Part shown: one piece after another, positions 43,156 through 52,500 of the stretch
Layout of the letters: the number at the start of each line of letters is the position of its first letter
Numbering within the stretch: position 1 is the first letter of the stretch
NCBI GenBank assembly: GCA_035574315.1
Contig: DATLYW010000052.1
Span: forward strand, 1-64,000
Direction: 5' to 3'
Length of the DNA stretch: 64,000 bases
Source: Candidatus Zixiibacteriota bacterium
Lineage (GTDB): Bacteria; Desulfobacterota; Binatia; UBA9968
Notes under the pieces: generated by a model
What the model saw: the letters and a program-made list of their open reading frames with translations, nothing else
Told to the model about the DNA's origin: nothing
The model's database searches: none
Translations under genes and position numbers: made by a program

Positions 43156-43170
43156 GCCCGGCTACCGGGC
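43156..43170. terminator. hairpin between convergent pgl and binding-protein genes
   Basis: GCCCGG (43156-43161) and CCGGGC (43165-43170) form a six-pair stem with a three-base loop, exactly between two convergent stop codons. No T tract follows on either strand, so it is only a candidate bidirectional terminator. Confidence 0.3.
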
Positions 43171-44169
43171 TCAGCGCACGAGCAATTTGAGAAAGCCTTC
43201 CCGCTCGAGATCTCTCATCAAGCTCGAGTCGATGAACTGCTCCGGCCGCATCCCGCGGGCGCGCGGGTCCTTGGCGGCGATGTCGGTGAGCGCCTGCGCC
43301 ATCGCCTCGGTCGACGGATAGGGGACCCTCGGAATATAGCGCTCCAGGTAAAGCTCGCGCACCGCCTCGAGAAAGGAAGCGTCCGGGTTCTTCAGATACT
43401 TCGCCAGGACGGCGACGGTCGGTTTCTTCTGGGTCCGGCCGTAGTACACCGCCTCGGTGTAGGCGCGCAGCACGCGCAGCGCCGTGTCGCGCCGGCCGCG
43501 GATGAAGGAGCGGGTGGTGTTGAGTCCCGAACCGGGAAACGCAAGCCCCATCGCCGCCACGTCCGCCAGGTCGCGGTAACCCTCGCGCCGGGCGAGGATC
43601 GTGAACTCGGCGTTCAGCATCGCGGCCTGGACGGCGCCGCTCTTGAGCGCCGCCATCATCTCGGGCTGCCCGCCCAGCTGAAACACGGTGAAGTCGCGGT
43701 CGGGCCTGGCCGGCCACTTCTCAGCCGCGAAGCGCAGGGCGAAATCGGTGGCGGAGGCGAAGCGGGTGATCGCGACCTTTTTGCCTTTGAGATCTTCGAG
43801 CTGCCTTACCTCCGGCCCCGCGACCAGGAAAAACGGCAGCACGTTCATTCCGGCTGCGATGTTCACCAGCTCCGCCCCGGCGAGGTTGGCGCCGATGACC
43901 GCGCCGCCGTTGAACATGGCGACCGGTGCCTCGCCGGCGACGGTCACCTGCGCGGCGCGCGAGCCTCCCGCGACATAGAGCAGCTCCACGTCCAGCCCGT
44001 GCTTCCTGAAAAGGCCCGCCTCGGTCGCGATCCAGAGGGGGCTCTGGGAGCTCCCGATGGCGCTGTAAATCACGCGGATCTTTTCGGCACGAGCCGTGTC
44101 GCGCCCCCATGGCGCGGCGAGCAGAACGGCGATAAGAACGAAGAGCAGACAACGCAGCGCTGTTTTCAT
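43171..44169 (-). CDS. ABC transporter substrate-binding protein (NMT1/SsuA-like)
   Basis: This 332-residue periplasmic binding protein has a signal peptide over residues 1-28 (cleavage near TARAE), then IRVIYSAIGSSQSPLW and LEDLKGKKVAITRF. A C-terminal SSLMRDLEREGFLKLL tail matches the tail of the protein at 4582-5559. The ATG at 44169 has CGGAGG upstream and overlaps the stop of the SDR gene as ATGA. No permease or ATPase gene is adjacent, so its ligand and partner transporter are unknown. It is translationally coupled to the upstream SDR, which suggests a shared function. Confidence 0.87.
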   Translation of the reverse strand: MKTALRCLLFVLIAVLLAAPWGRDTARAEKIRVIYSAIGSSQSPLWIATEAGLFRKHGLDVELLYVAGGSRAAQVTVAGEAPVAMFNGGAVIGANLAGAELVNIAAGMNVLPFFLVAGPEVRQLEDLKGKKVAITRFASATDFALRFAAEKWPARPDRDFTVFQLGGQPEMMAALKSGAVQAAMLNAEFTILARREGYRDLADVAAMGLAFPGSGLNTTRSFIRGRRDTALRVLRAYTEAVYYGRTQKKPTVAVLAKYLKNPDASFLEAVRELYLERYIPRVPYPSTEAMAQALTDIAAKDPRARGMRPEQFIDSSLMRDLEREGFLKLLVR

Positions 44170-44969
44170 GGCGACCTCCGGGAGCGAGATGCGTAAAGGC
44201 CGAATTGCCGGTGATAGACGACGCGGAAGAGGTTGGGCGCGATCCGTTTGAGCCAGCAGGCGACGGCGAGCCAGCGCGGCAGGACAAGCTCGGGCTTTCG
44301 CGTTTCCAGGGCCGCGATCACCGCCCGCGACACCGCTTCTACACCGATCACGAGCGCCGGAGGCGACCGCGGCGGTACGTCGGCGAATTCGCGGTTGAAG
44401 ACGGTCCGGACCGGCCCCGGACATATCACGGAGACGGAGATCCCGAGCGGCCGCAGCTCGTGGCAGAGGCTCTCGCTCAGGCCGTTGACCGCGAATTTGG
44501 AGGCGCAGTAACCGGCCATGTTGAGAGCGCCGATCTTGCCGGCGACGGAGGAGATGTTGACGATGTGGCCGCGGCCGCGAGCGACCATCGACGGGAGTAC
44601 CGCGCGTGTGCAGTAGACCGTTCCGAGGTAATTGGTCCGCATGATTTCCTCGATGGTCTCCAACGGCGTCTCGCTGAACGGCATGCGCATGCCGATGCCA
44701 GCGTTGTTGACGAGGACGTCGATCCTGCCGAAGCGGTCGAGGACCTCGCCGGCCATGCGCTCGACCTCTTCCCGGCGCCCCACGTCGCACGGGAAAACGG
44801 CCGAAGCGGGGCTTCGGTCCTTCACGGCGGCGAGCATCGACGCAAGCCGCTCCGGCGAGCGACCGCAGCCCGCGATGACGGCGCCGCGCTCCGCGAGGTC
44901 CTCGGCCAGACGCCGGCCGATCCCGCTCGAGGCTCCGGTAATCAGGATCACCTGATTGCGAAAATCCAT
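44166..44969 (-). CDS. short-chain dehydrogenase/reductase (SDR)
   Basis: This 267-residue SDR begins MDFRNQVILITGASSGIGRRLA, with the TGxxxGxG cofactor motif. It also has NNAGIG and the catalytic YxxxK in MAGYCASKFAV, preceded by the ISS strand with catalytic Ser. The substrate is unknown. A C-terminal hydrophobic segment PRWLAVACWLKRIAP resembles the membrane-associating tail of some lipid-related SDRs. The ATG at 44969 is placed at the conserved N-terminus, since the longer frame to 45101 is not conserved. It overlaps the downstream binding protein start by four bases. Confidence 0.89.
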   Translation of the reverse strand: MDFRNQVILITGASSGIGRRLAEDLAERGAVIAGCGRSPERLASMLAAVKDRSPASAVFPCDVGRREEVERMAGEVLDRFGRIDVLVNNAGIGMRMPFSETPLETIEEIMRTNYLGTVYCTRAVLPSMVARGRGHIVNISSVAGKIGALNMAGYCASKFAVNGLSESLCHELRPLGISVSVICPGPVRTVFNREFADVPPRSPPALVIGVEAVSRAVIAALETRKPELVLPRWLAVACWLKRIAPNLFRVVYHRQFGLYASRSRRSP

Positions 44970-45104
44970 GCTCGGGAATGCTTCGGTTCCCTTATCGTGC
45001 GAAACGCCTTCCCGGCCGCGAACAGATTCACGCCCGGAAGCGAGGCCGAGCAAGCGCCGCGACGGTCGCCCCGGCGCCGCCGGCCCTTTGTCGCCTTGCA
45101 CCTT

Positions 45105-46010
45105 TCAGAACGGAAGGCAGGCACGCAGGGCGCCCTCCAAGTGGGGGTACCGGAAACGGTAGCCCAGCTTTTGCGCTACGGCGGGTAAAACCTTTTGACC
45201 CGTGAGAATCACGTCCGCCATCTCACCGAGCGCCAGACGGAGCACCAAGGCCGGCACAGGAAGCCAGCAAGGCCGGTGCAAAACCTTCGCGAGCGTCCGG
45301 CAGAAATCTTTCATGGTCACCGGGTTTGGCGCAGTGGCGTTCACCGGGCCGGAGACCTCGGGATGTTCGAGCACGTACATCATGAGGTCGATCTGGTCGT
45401 CCATATGGATCCAGGACACCCACTGTTTCCCTGTGCCCAGGGGACCACCAAGAAAGAATCTGAACGGAGGCAGCATCTTTGCCAGCACGCCGCCGCGCCC
45501 CAGCACGATCCCGATGCGCAGGTAGACGACCCGAACCCCCATCGGCTCGGCTTTCCGCGCCGCTTCTTCCCATTTGCGTGCCGTCTCGGCGAGAAATCCA
45601 ACGCCCGGGGAGGATTGTTCGGTGATGGTTTCGTCGCCCCGGTCGCCGTAATAGCCGATCGCCGACGCGTTGAGCAGGAACGCCGGCTTGTTCTTCGCCT
45701 TGTCGATCGCCCTGACGATCGCCTCGGTGGTTTCGACGCGACTGGCGAGGATCTTTTGCTTTTGGGCTCTGGTCCAGCGCCTGGCCGCAATCGGTTCGCC
45801 GGCGAGATTGATGATTCCGTCGGCCCCGTCGACAAGGCTCTCCCACTCGCCGCCGGCGCCCGGGGTCCAGGTTATCCAGCGCCGGCCCGGCTGCACGGGC
45901 TGTTGGCGCGAGGAGCGCATGAGCAGCGTCAACGCGTGGCCCCGGGAGGCAAGACGGTCCGTCAGAACGGAGCCGATGAAACCCGTTGCTCCGGTCACCA
46001 TCAAGTTCAT
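45105..46010 (-). CDS. TIGR01777 family NAD-dependent epimerase-like protein
   Basis: This 301-residue extended-SDR protein starts MNLMVTGATGFIGSVLTDRL, with the GxxGxxG cofactor motif. It has the INLAGEPIAARRWT segment that defines the TIGR01777 (YfcH/SulA-like) group, and then ASAIGYYGDRGD. The C-terminal DUF1731 region ends in GYRFRYPHLEGALR. The reaction is unknown. The start at 46010 follows GGAGCGAT. It is divergent from the FabF-like gene, with 112 bases between their starts. Confidence 0.9.
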   Translation of the reverse strand: MNLMVTGATGFIGSVLTDRLASRGHALTLLMRSSRQQPVQPGRRWITWTPGAGGEWESLVDGADGIINLAGEPIAARRWTRAQKQKILASRVETTEAIVRAIDKAKNKPAFLLNASAIGYYGDRGDETITEQSSPGVGFLAETARKWEEAARKAEPMGVRVVYLRIGIVLGRGGVLAKMLPPFRFFLGGPLGTGKQWVSWIHMDDQIDLMMYVLEHPEVSGPVNATAPNPVTMKDFCRTLAKVLHRPCWLPVPALVLRLALGEMADVILTGQKVLPAVAQKLGYRFRYPHLEGALRACLPF

Positions 46011-46122
46011 ATCGCTCCCTCCGGCGCCTCGCGGCCGTTGACCCTTTCCGGCCCGCTTAACCGGGTATCCGGCAGGTGATATGTTGAGCACGATGAAACA
46101 ATTTCGCGGGTGAAGAGTCAAG

Positions 46123-47400
46123 ATGAATCCGGCGCGAGAAAGGGGCCGCCGCGTGGCCGTGACCGGTCTCGGCGTCGTCAGCCCCTGCGGAATCGGAGCG
46201 GACGCCTACTGGGGCGCACTTCGCTCGGGTGTCTCCGGCGTCGACGCGATCACCTCGTTCGACGCCGACGGCCTTTGCTGCACGATCGCCGCCGAGGTCA
46301 GGAACTTTCGCGCCGCGAACCACGTTCCCGAAAAGGATCGCGGCCGGGTGGGCAGGGCGGCTTTGCTCGCCCTGGCGGCGGCAAAAGAAGCCCTGGGGCA
46401 GGCCGGCATCCGCCCCGAGGAGCTGACGCTCGAGGAGAAGCGGTCCTGGGGTGTGGTTCTCGGGAGCGGAGGCGGAGCGCCGGATTTCATCGAGGAACAG
46501 TATCGGCTCTATTTTTCGAACCGGCTGCGGCAGGTGAGCGCCTACAACGTGTCGAGCGCCACCATCGGGACGTTGTCGAGCGAGATCTCGATGCGGTTCG
46601 ACCTGCGGGGGCCGAGCCACGTGATCTCGACCGGCTGCACCAGCTCCACCGACGCGCTCGGTTACGCCTTCAACCTGATCCGCTTCGGCCTCGCCGATCA
46701 CCTGCTGAGCGGCGGCGTCGATGCCCCGGTTACCCGGTCGCTCATGCAGGGGTTCTGCATCATGCGGGTAGTGGCGACCGGCTACAACGACCAGCCCGCG
46801 CGCGCCTCGCGCCCCTTCGACCGTCGGCGCAACGGCTTCGTGCTGGGCGAGGGCGCATGGATCATGGTCCTGGAGGAACGCGAGCGGGCCGTGGCCCGCG
46901 GCGCGACGATTTACGCGGAGATTCTCGGCTACGGCTCGACCTGCGACGCCTATCACAGGGTTCGGCTCCACCCCGACGGCGACGAGCCGGCGCGGGCGAT
47001 GGCGCTGGCGATCGAGGACGCGGGCGTGGCGAAGGACGAGATCGGCTACGTCGCGCTGCACGGCACGTCGACGGTGCTTAACGACGCGACGGAGACGAGG
47101 GCGATCAAGCGCTGCTTCGGGCGGCGCTCCTACGAAGTGCCGATGAGCTCGGTGAAATCGATGATCGGCCATCCCCAGGGCGCCTCCGGCGCCGCGGGCG
47201 CTGCGGCGGCGATCCTCGCCATGAACCACGGCGTGCTGCCGCCGACGATCAACCTCGAGGATCCCGACCCCGAATGCGATCTCGACTACATCCCCAACCG
47301 CGCGCGGCCGAAAGCAGCGGAGCTTTCGCTGTGCAATTGCATCGGCTTCGGCTCCAAGAACTCGGCGCTGGTGATCGCCCGCGGCGCCAGCGGCGGGTGA
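46123..47400 (+). CDS. fabF: beta-ketoacyl-ACP synthase II-like (FabF family)
   Basis: This 425-residue condensing enzyme extends acyl-ACP chains with malonyl-ACP. The N-terminal strand is VAVTGLGVVSPCG. The nucleophile is Cys172 in STGCTSSTDALG, and the two catalytic histidines are His313 in LHGTST and His350 in MIGHPQGASG. It stands alone with no acyl carrier protein or other fatty-acid genes, so a secondary lipid role is as likely as the housekeeping cycle. Neighbouring SDR and epimerase-like genes might modify the product, but they lie on the other strand. Confidence 0.88.
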   Translation: MNPARERGRRVAVTGLGVVSPCGIGADAYWGALRSGVSGVDAITSFDADGLCCTIAAEVRNFRAANHVPEKDRGRVGRAALLALAAAKEALGQAGIRPEELTLEEKRSWGVVLGSGGGAPDFIEEQYRLYFSNRLRQVSAYNVSSATIGTLSSEISMRFDLRGPSHVISTGCTSSTDALGYAFNLIRFGLADHLLSGGVDAPVTRSLMQGFCIMRVVATGYNDQPARASRPFDRRRNGFVLGEGAWIMVLEERERAVARGATIYAEILGYGSTCDAYHRVRLHPDGDEPARAMALAIEDAGVAKDEIGYVALHGTSTVLNDATETRAIKRCFGRRSYEVPMSSVKSMIGHPQGASGAAGAAAAILAMNHGVLPPTINLEDPDPECDLDYIPNRARPKAAELSLCNCIGFGSKNSALVIARGASGG

Positions 47401-47494
47401 GCAGGGCCGCCGCGCGAACAGACGCGGGTCGGGTTTCGGCTTGTCATCGGACATGAAGCGAATACAATAGCGCGCGACTGGCCGAAGGAGCTCG

Positions 47495-49153
47495 ATGAAA
47501 TCCGAATTCACCCTCGAACAAGAAAAAATCCTGGCGCCGTTTTTCACCAATCTCGATCGGCCCGTCTTCGGTTTGAGGCTGCCGCAGGAGGTGGCGGGCG
47601 CGCTTTTCTCGCGCTACAGCCGGTCGACCAGGAGCCTGCGGCGGACGTTCCTCGAGGAATTCCTCGGCGATCCGAGGCTCGGGCTGAACGAGCTGCTGGG
47701 ACGGGAGCCTTCCGGCGCCGGCGCCGCGCTCGAGAGAGCCCGGGCCTTCTACGATCGGGTGCTGATCGGGTACGGCGACGACTCGGTGGCCCAGCTCGGC
47801 GCGGCCCATATCGCGTGCGAGAATGTGTCGAACGTCGCGGCCAAGATCCTCGAGGATGCACGCATCGGAATCGCACCGCTGGAGAAGTCGACCCGCTACG
47901 TTCGCTTCGATCAGAAAGATTCGCACGGCCGGTACCTCTTCTACCGGGAGCCGAAGATCATGGCGTCGCCGCACCGCGACGTCTTCCTCGAGGTCATGAA
48001 TCTCCTCTTCGACACCTACTCGCGTCAGATGGGGCCGATGCTGGAATTCGTCGCGCGGTCGCTGCCGATCGAGCAGGTGGAAGTCCGCCATCCGGCGACC
48101 GGCGCGCCTCTGAGCTACGCCGATGCCTGCAAGGAGGAGAAGCTCAAGCGCTGGGCGGAGAACGCTTACCGGGCGACGGTGCGCGCTCACGCCTGCGACG
48201 TCCTGCGGAGCTACCTGCCGGCGGCGACGCTCACGAACGTCGGCCTGTTCGGCGTCGGGCAGGCGTTCGAATATCTCCTCACCAAGCTCTATTCGCACGA
48301 CCTGAGCGAGGCCAGGGAATTGGCGGTCGCGATGCACGGCGAGCTCAACCAGCTCATCCCGTCCTTCGTCAAGCGGGCCCGGGCCGACGAGTATCTCGCC
48401 GGGGCCGCTGCGGCGGCGAGGAAAGCGGCCACACGGGAAGCGGACGTGGCCGAAACCAAAGAGGCGGTGTCGCTGGTCGATTACGATCGCAACGCCGAGG
48501 AAAAGGTCATTGCGGCCATCCTCTATCCCCACGGGCGCCAGCCGCTGCAGCAGCTCCGCCAGCTAGCCGCGCGGATGAGCCCGGAGGAGCGCCGGCAGAT
48601 CCTGAAGGACTGCTTCGAGCGGCGGCGCCACCGCCGCGACAAGCTCGGCCGCGCCTTCGAGAACGTCTATTACACGTTCGACATTCTCGGGAACCTTGGA
48701 TTGTACCGCGACCTGCACCGCCACCGCATCCTCACCCAGGAGCGCCAGGACTTCACGACGGCGCACGGCTACGATACGCCGCCGGAGATCGAGGAGGCGG
48801 GATTCAAGGATGAATTCGACCGGTGCATGAGCCGCGCGGCGGAGCTCTACGAACGGATCTATCCGCAACTGCCCCGCGAGGCCCAGTACGCGGTGCCGTT
48901 CGCGTACCGGGTCCGCTGGTACATGAAGATGAATCTGCGGGAGGCGCTCCACATCGTCGAGCTGCGCACGATGCCGCAAGGCCATCCGGACTATCGCCTG
49001 ATCTGTCAGGAGATCTGGCGCAAGATCGAGTCCGTCCACCCGGTGCTGGCCGAGTGCGGAAGATTCGTCGACTGGCGCCATTACCGGCTCGGCCGTTTGC
49101 AATCCGAGATGCGCACGGAGTACAAAAAGTCCGCGCTCGAGAACAAAGAATGA
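47495..49153 (+). CDS. tandem ThyX-like protein with split signature
   Basis: This 552-residue protein contains two regions resembling the flavin-dependent thymidylate synthase ThyX. The classical signature RHRxxSxNExSxR is divided. The first half reads DARIGIAPLEKSTRYV at residues 121-136, keeping the ExSTRY part but not RHR. The second half reads RHRILTQERQ at 409-418, keeping RHR but not the NExSxR part. Longer ThyX-labelled proteins of this size occur in other phyla, but their activity is not established here. The protein could be a thymidylate synthase with one composite site, or a flavoprotein with another role. Its stop overlaps the cyclase remnant start. Confidence 0.78.
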   Translation: MKSEFTLEQEKILAPFFTNLDRPVFGLRLPQEVAGALFSRYSRSTRSLRRTFLEEFLGDPRLGLNELLGREPSGAGAALERARAFYDRVLIGYGDDSVAQLGAAHIACENVSNVAAKILEDARIGIAPLEKSTRYVRFDQKDSHGRYLFYREPKIMASPHRDVFLEVMNLLFDTYSRQMGPMLEFVARSLPIEQVEVRHPATGAPLSYADACKEEKLKRWAENAYRATVRAHACDVLRSYLPAATLTNVGLFGVGQAFEYLLTKLYSHDLSEARELAVAMHGELNQLIPSFVKRARADEYLAGAAAAARKAATREADVAETKEAVSLVDYDRNAEEKVIAAILYPHGRQPLQQLRQLAARMSPEERRQILKDCFERRRHRRDKLGRAFENVYYTFDILGNLGLYRDLHRHRILTQERQDFTTAHGYDTPPEIEEAGFKDEFDRCMSRAAELYERIYPQLPREAQYAVPFAYRVRWYMKMNLREALHIVELRTMPQGHPDYRLICQEIWRKIESVHPVLAECGRFVDWRHYRLGRLQSEMRTEYKKSALENKE

Positions 49154-49395
49154 ACTCACCTCAAACCTGCACTCCCAGGCAACTCGCCGAAAAGATTCTC
49201 GCGTCAAAGGGTGCGCTCGAAGGCGAGCGCAAGCAGGTGACGGTTCTTTTCGCGGACATGAAAGGGTCGATGGAATTGCCGGCGGGCCGTGACCCCGAAG
49301 AGGCAAGAACCCTCAGGCGGCATCATGGGGAGTGTTCGTCGAGCGTCGCCGAGATGGCCCGCCGCGGCCTTGACGACCAGTGCCCGCGGGTGTAG
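49150..49395 (+). pseudogene. truncated class III nucleotidyl cyclase remnant
   Basis: From ATG 49150 the reading frame encodes the N-terminal part of a common adenylate/guanylate cyclase-TPR protein. TPRQLAEKILASKGALEGER is followed by VTVLFADMKGSMEL, which carries the first metal-binding Asp. Similarity stops after DPEEARTL, about residue 54. The remaining 27 residues are unrelated and end in a stop at 49395. The rest of the cyclase domain and the usual TPR region are missing, so this looks like a deletion remnant. It overlaps the ThyX-like stop as ATGA. Confidence 0.72.
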
Positions 49396-49444
49396 ACCTC
49401 GTCCAGAACAAAACGCTACAGCCGGGTGGAAAGGAGAAGTAGTT

Positions 49445-50530
49445 ATGAACGCCGACAGCGTTACTCCGGGCACGGAGGTCTTGATCTCGTCCGATTCTCA
49501 CGTGATGGAGCCGCCGGACACTCTGGTCGAGCGCGTCGACGCACCGTACCGCGATCGTGCGCCGAGGTTTCCGCAACTGAAAGTCGGTGAGAGCTTTCAG
49601 ACGCATCCCGGAGGATCGGATCCCAACCGCAGGATCCAGGAGATGGAAACCGACGGCGTGAGCGCCGAGGTGCTCTATCCGACCTACTTGCTGCCGCACT
49701 TCGCGATGGACGACGCCAAGTTGCAGGAAGCCTGTTTCCGCGCCTATAACAACTGGTTGATCGATTATTGCAAAGTTGCTCCCAAGCGTCTGATCGGGAT
49801 CGCGGCGATCTCGGTCTACGACATCGACGAGGCGGTCAAGGAGCTCGAGCGGTGCGCCAAAGCAGGCCTGCGGGGGTCGATCATCTGGCAGGCGCCGCAC
49901 CCGGACCTTCCGTTCAAGTCGGACCACTACAACAAGTTCTGGGCGGCATCCCAGGATCTGAACATGCCCGTGAACCTTCACATTCTCACGGGCCACGGCT
50001 ATCACAAGGAGACCGTCTTCGGGAACCGGCGGTCTGGCGTCGAGCACTACCGGGGCAGCGTCAACCTGAAGCTCAGGGAGATCACCGATGCGTTGTTCGA
50101 GCTGATTTTCTACGGTGTGTTGGAGCGCTACCCGAAGCTCAAGCTCGTGAGCGTCGAGAACGAGGTGGGGTGGATGCCGTTCATGCTGCAGCAGTGGGAT
50201 TACTACTACAACCGGTTCAAGGCCGCCAACCCGCCGCCGATTTCGAAGAATCCGAGCGAGTATTTCAGCCGCCAGATCTACGCGACCTTCTTCCGCGACA
50301 ACGTGGCGGGCCACCATTACACATGGTGGGGACAGGACAACTGCATGTGGTCGAACGACTATCCGCACGGCAACTCCACCTGGCCGGAGTCGAGGAAATT
50401 CATCGATCGCGACCTCGGCCATTTGCCGGCGGAGGTTCGCCGAAAGCTCGTTTGCACGAACGTCGCCAGGCTCTACGGGATGGAGATTCCTCAGCCGGTC
50501 CGGAGCACGGCGGCGGCCGCGATCCAGTAG
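49445..50530 (+). CDS. amidohydrolase-2 family metal-dependent hydrolase
   Basis: This 361-residue TIM-barrel protein of the PF04909 type has the metal-binding DSHVMEP near residue 20, with a DxH arrangement. The central His lies in NLHILTGHG and the late acidic loop in WSNDYPHGNSTWPES. Members decarboxylate or hydrolyse aromatic and other carboxylates (for example ACMSD-like enzymes). The substrate is not readable. The start at 49445 follows GGAAAGGAG. It is followed by a ThDP-dependent enzyme and a binding protein in the same direction, suggesting uptake and catabolism of one compound. Confidence 0.88.
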   Translation: MNADSVTPGTEVLISSDSHVMEPPDTLVERVDAPYRDRAPRFPQLKVGESFQTHPGGSDPNRRIQEMETDGVSAEVLYPTYLLPHFAMDDAKLQEACFRAYNNWLIDYCKVAPKRLIGIAAISVYDIDEAVKELERCAKAGLRGSIIWQAPHPDLPFKSDHYNKFWAASQDLNMPVNLHILTGHGYHKETVFGNRRSGVEHYRGSVNLKLREITDALFELIFYGVLERYPKLKLVSVENEVGWMPFMLQQWDYYYNRFKAANPPPISKNPSEYFSRQIYATFFRDNVAGHHYTWWGQDNCMWSNDYPHGNSTWPESRKFIDRDLGHLPAEVRRKLVCTNVARLYGMEIPQPVRSTAAAAIQ

Positions 50531-50690
50531 ACGCCCTGCTCGGGCTTCCTTCCGCCTTCGGGGTGTCGAAGGGTCGCGAACGCCCGGCTGTCGGCTCGAC
50601 CACTCCGGGCGGCTGCGCCCGGTTGCCGCGCGATCTCTTTGGCGTTAAAGAAAGGGGATTCGAAAAACCAGCCCGACCAAGGAGGTGCGC

Positions 50691-52439
50691 ATGGCTGCTC
50701 GCTACGGTTCCGATCTGATCGTCGACCTGTTGAAGCTTCTCGGCATCGAGTACGTCGCCTTGAACCCCGGTTCCAGTTTCCGCGGCATCCACGATTCGCT
50801 CGTGAACTACGAGAGCGGCCGGCGGGCGAACCCGGAGATCGTTCTTTGCTGCCACGAGGAAATCGCGGTCGCAGTCGCGCACGGCTACGCCAAGGCCGCG
50901 GGAAAGCCGATGGCCGCCATCGTGCATGACGTGGTGGGGCTGCAGCATGCCTCGATGGCGATCTACAATGCCTGGTGTGACCGCACCCCGATCCTTGTCA
51001 TGGGCGGCACGGGTCCGATGAACACGAGCAAGCGGCGGCCGTGGATCGACTGGATCCATACGGCCCTGGTCCAGGGAAATCTCGTTCGCGATTTCGTCAA
51101 ATGGGACGACCAGCCCGTCGGTGTCGAGTCGATTCCGTTGTCGATGATGCGGGCGCACCGGATCGCGACCAGCGATCCACCGGGGCCCGTCTATATCTGC
51201 TTCGACGTAACCGATCAGGAAACGCTGCTGGAAAAGGAGATTGCCCTGCCCGACCCCGGGCGTCATCGCCCGCCGGCGCCGCTGCAGGCGGAAGCGGGCG
51301 CCATCCGCGAAGCCGCCCGCCTGCTGAGCCAGGCGCAGAAGCCGGTGATCCTCGCGGACTACGTCGGCAGGAACAACGATGCCGTGGTGAGCCTCGTGGA
51401 GCTTGCCGAGCTCCTCTCCATTCCGGTCGTCGATCTCGGCGCCCGGTTGAATTTTCCGAACACGCATCCGCTCAACCTGACCGGCCGCAACCGCGAGCTG
51501 GTCGCCGAGGCCGACGTGATCCTCGGGCTGGACGTCACGGACCTCTTCGGCGCGCTCGTGCGGCAGGACCCGGCCACGCGCGCGGCCGTCCCGGCCACGC
51601 GGCCCGGTTGTAAAGTGATTCACGTCACGCTGGCGGACATCTCGATGCGCGGCTGGACCAGCGACTTTCAAGAGCTGGCGCCGGTCGATCTTCCGATCGT
51701 AGCGAACACGGCCGTTTTTCTCCCCGCGCTGATCGAAGAGATCCACCGCGAAGGAAAATTTTCGAGGAGCGCGGTCGAGGAGCGCGGGAAAGCGCTGGCG
51801 GCCCAGCACCGCGAGATCCGCGCCCGCTGGCAGAGCGAGCTGAAACGACGCTGGGACGAGCGACCGATCTCGCCGCCGCGGCTCGCTCACGAGGTGTGGG
51901 AGGCGGTCAAGACGGAATCCTGGCTTCTCGTCGCAGGCGGTTTTCGGGGCTGGCCTCAACGGCTGTGGGACTGGAACAGGCCGGGCCTCTATCTCGGGGG
52001 CTACGGAGGCGGCGGGCTCGGGTACGGGCCCGGAGCCTCGGTGGGCGCGGCCATTCCCTATCGGGGAACCGATACCATCTGTGTCAACCTGCAACGCGAC
52101 GGCGAGTTGCTCTACACGTCGAGCGCGCTCTGGACAGCGGCCAATGCAGGGGTCCCGCTCCTTACCGTGATGACCAACAACCGGACCTACTACAACGACG
52201 AGGAGCACCAGGAAAAGATCGCCATCGCGCGCGGGCGGCCGCCGGAAAACAAGGTCGTGGGCATGCGCATGGAAAAGCCGCCCGTCGACTTCGCGGGACT
52301 GGCGCGCTCCTTGGGCGTGGCGGGAGAGGGACCGGTCACGGAACCTGATCAGATCCGGCCCGCGCTCGACCGCGCCATCAGGATCATCAAAGAAGAAAAG
52401 CGGCCGGCGCTGGTGGATGTCTTCATTCAGAACGTATGA
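50691..52439 (+). CDS. ThDP-dependent enzyme, acetolactate synthase-like fold
   Basis: This 582-residue protein has the three-domain architecture of acetolactate synthase, benzoylformate decarboxylase and related ThDP enzymes. The catalytic Glu56 is in HEEIAVAVAHGYAKA. The central nucleotide-binding-like domain follows. The ThDP/Mg motif starts RDGELLYTSSALWTAAN, where RDG replaces the usual GDG, and ends with the Asn pair of TNNRTYYN. It may decarboxylate or carboligate a 2-oxoacid. The start at 50691 has AAGGAGG upstream. It is 160 bases downstream of the amidohydrolase and 61 bases upstream of an ABC binding protein. Confidence 0.86.
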   Translation: MAARYGSDLIVDLLKLLGIEYVALNPGSSFRGIHDSLVNYESGRRANPEIVLCCHEEIAVAVAHGYAKAAGKPMAAIVHDVVGLQHASMAIYNAWCDRTPILVMGGTGPMNTSKRRPWIDWIHTALVQGNLVRDFVKWDDQPVGVESIPLSMMRAHRIATSDPPGPVYICFDVTDQETLLEKEIALPDPGRHRPPAPLQAEAGAIREAARLLSQAQKPVILADYVGRNNDAVVSLVELAELLSIPVVDLGARLNFPNTHPLNLTGRNRELVAEADVILGLDVTDLFGALVRQDPATRAAVPATRPGCKVIHVTLADISMRGWTSDFQELAPVDLPIVANTAVFLPALIEEIHREGKFSRSAVEERGKALAAQHREIRARWQSELKRRWDERPISPPRLAHEVWEAVKTESWLLVAGGFRGWPQRLWDWNRPGLYLGGYGGGGLGYGPGASVGAAIPYRGTDTICVNLQRDGELLYTSSALWTAANAGVPLLTVMTNNRTYYNDEEHQEKIAIARGRPPENKVVGMRMEKPPVDFAGLARSLGVAGEGPVTEPDQIRPALDRAIRIIKEEKRPALVDVFIQNV

Positions 52440-52500
52440 CACCACGGCGCGTTAGCTCAAGCGCTTGAACGACAAGGTTCTGCCATGAAGGAGGCACCGC

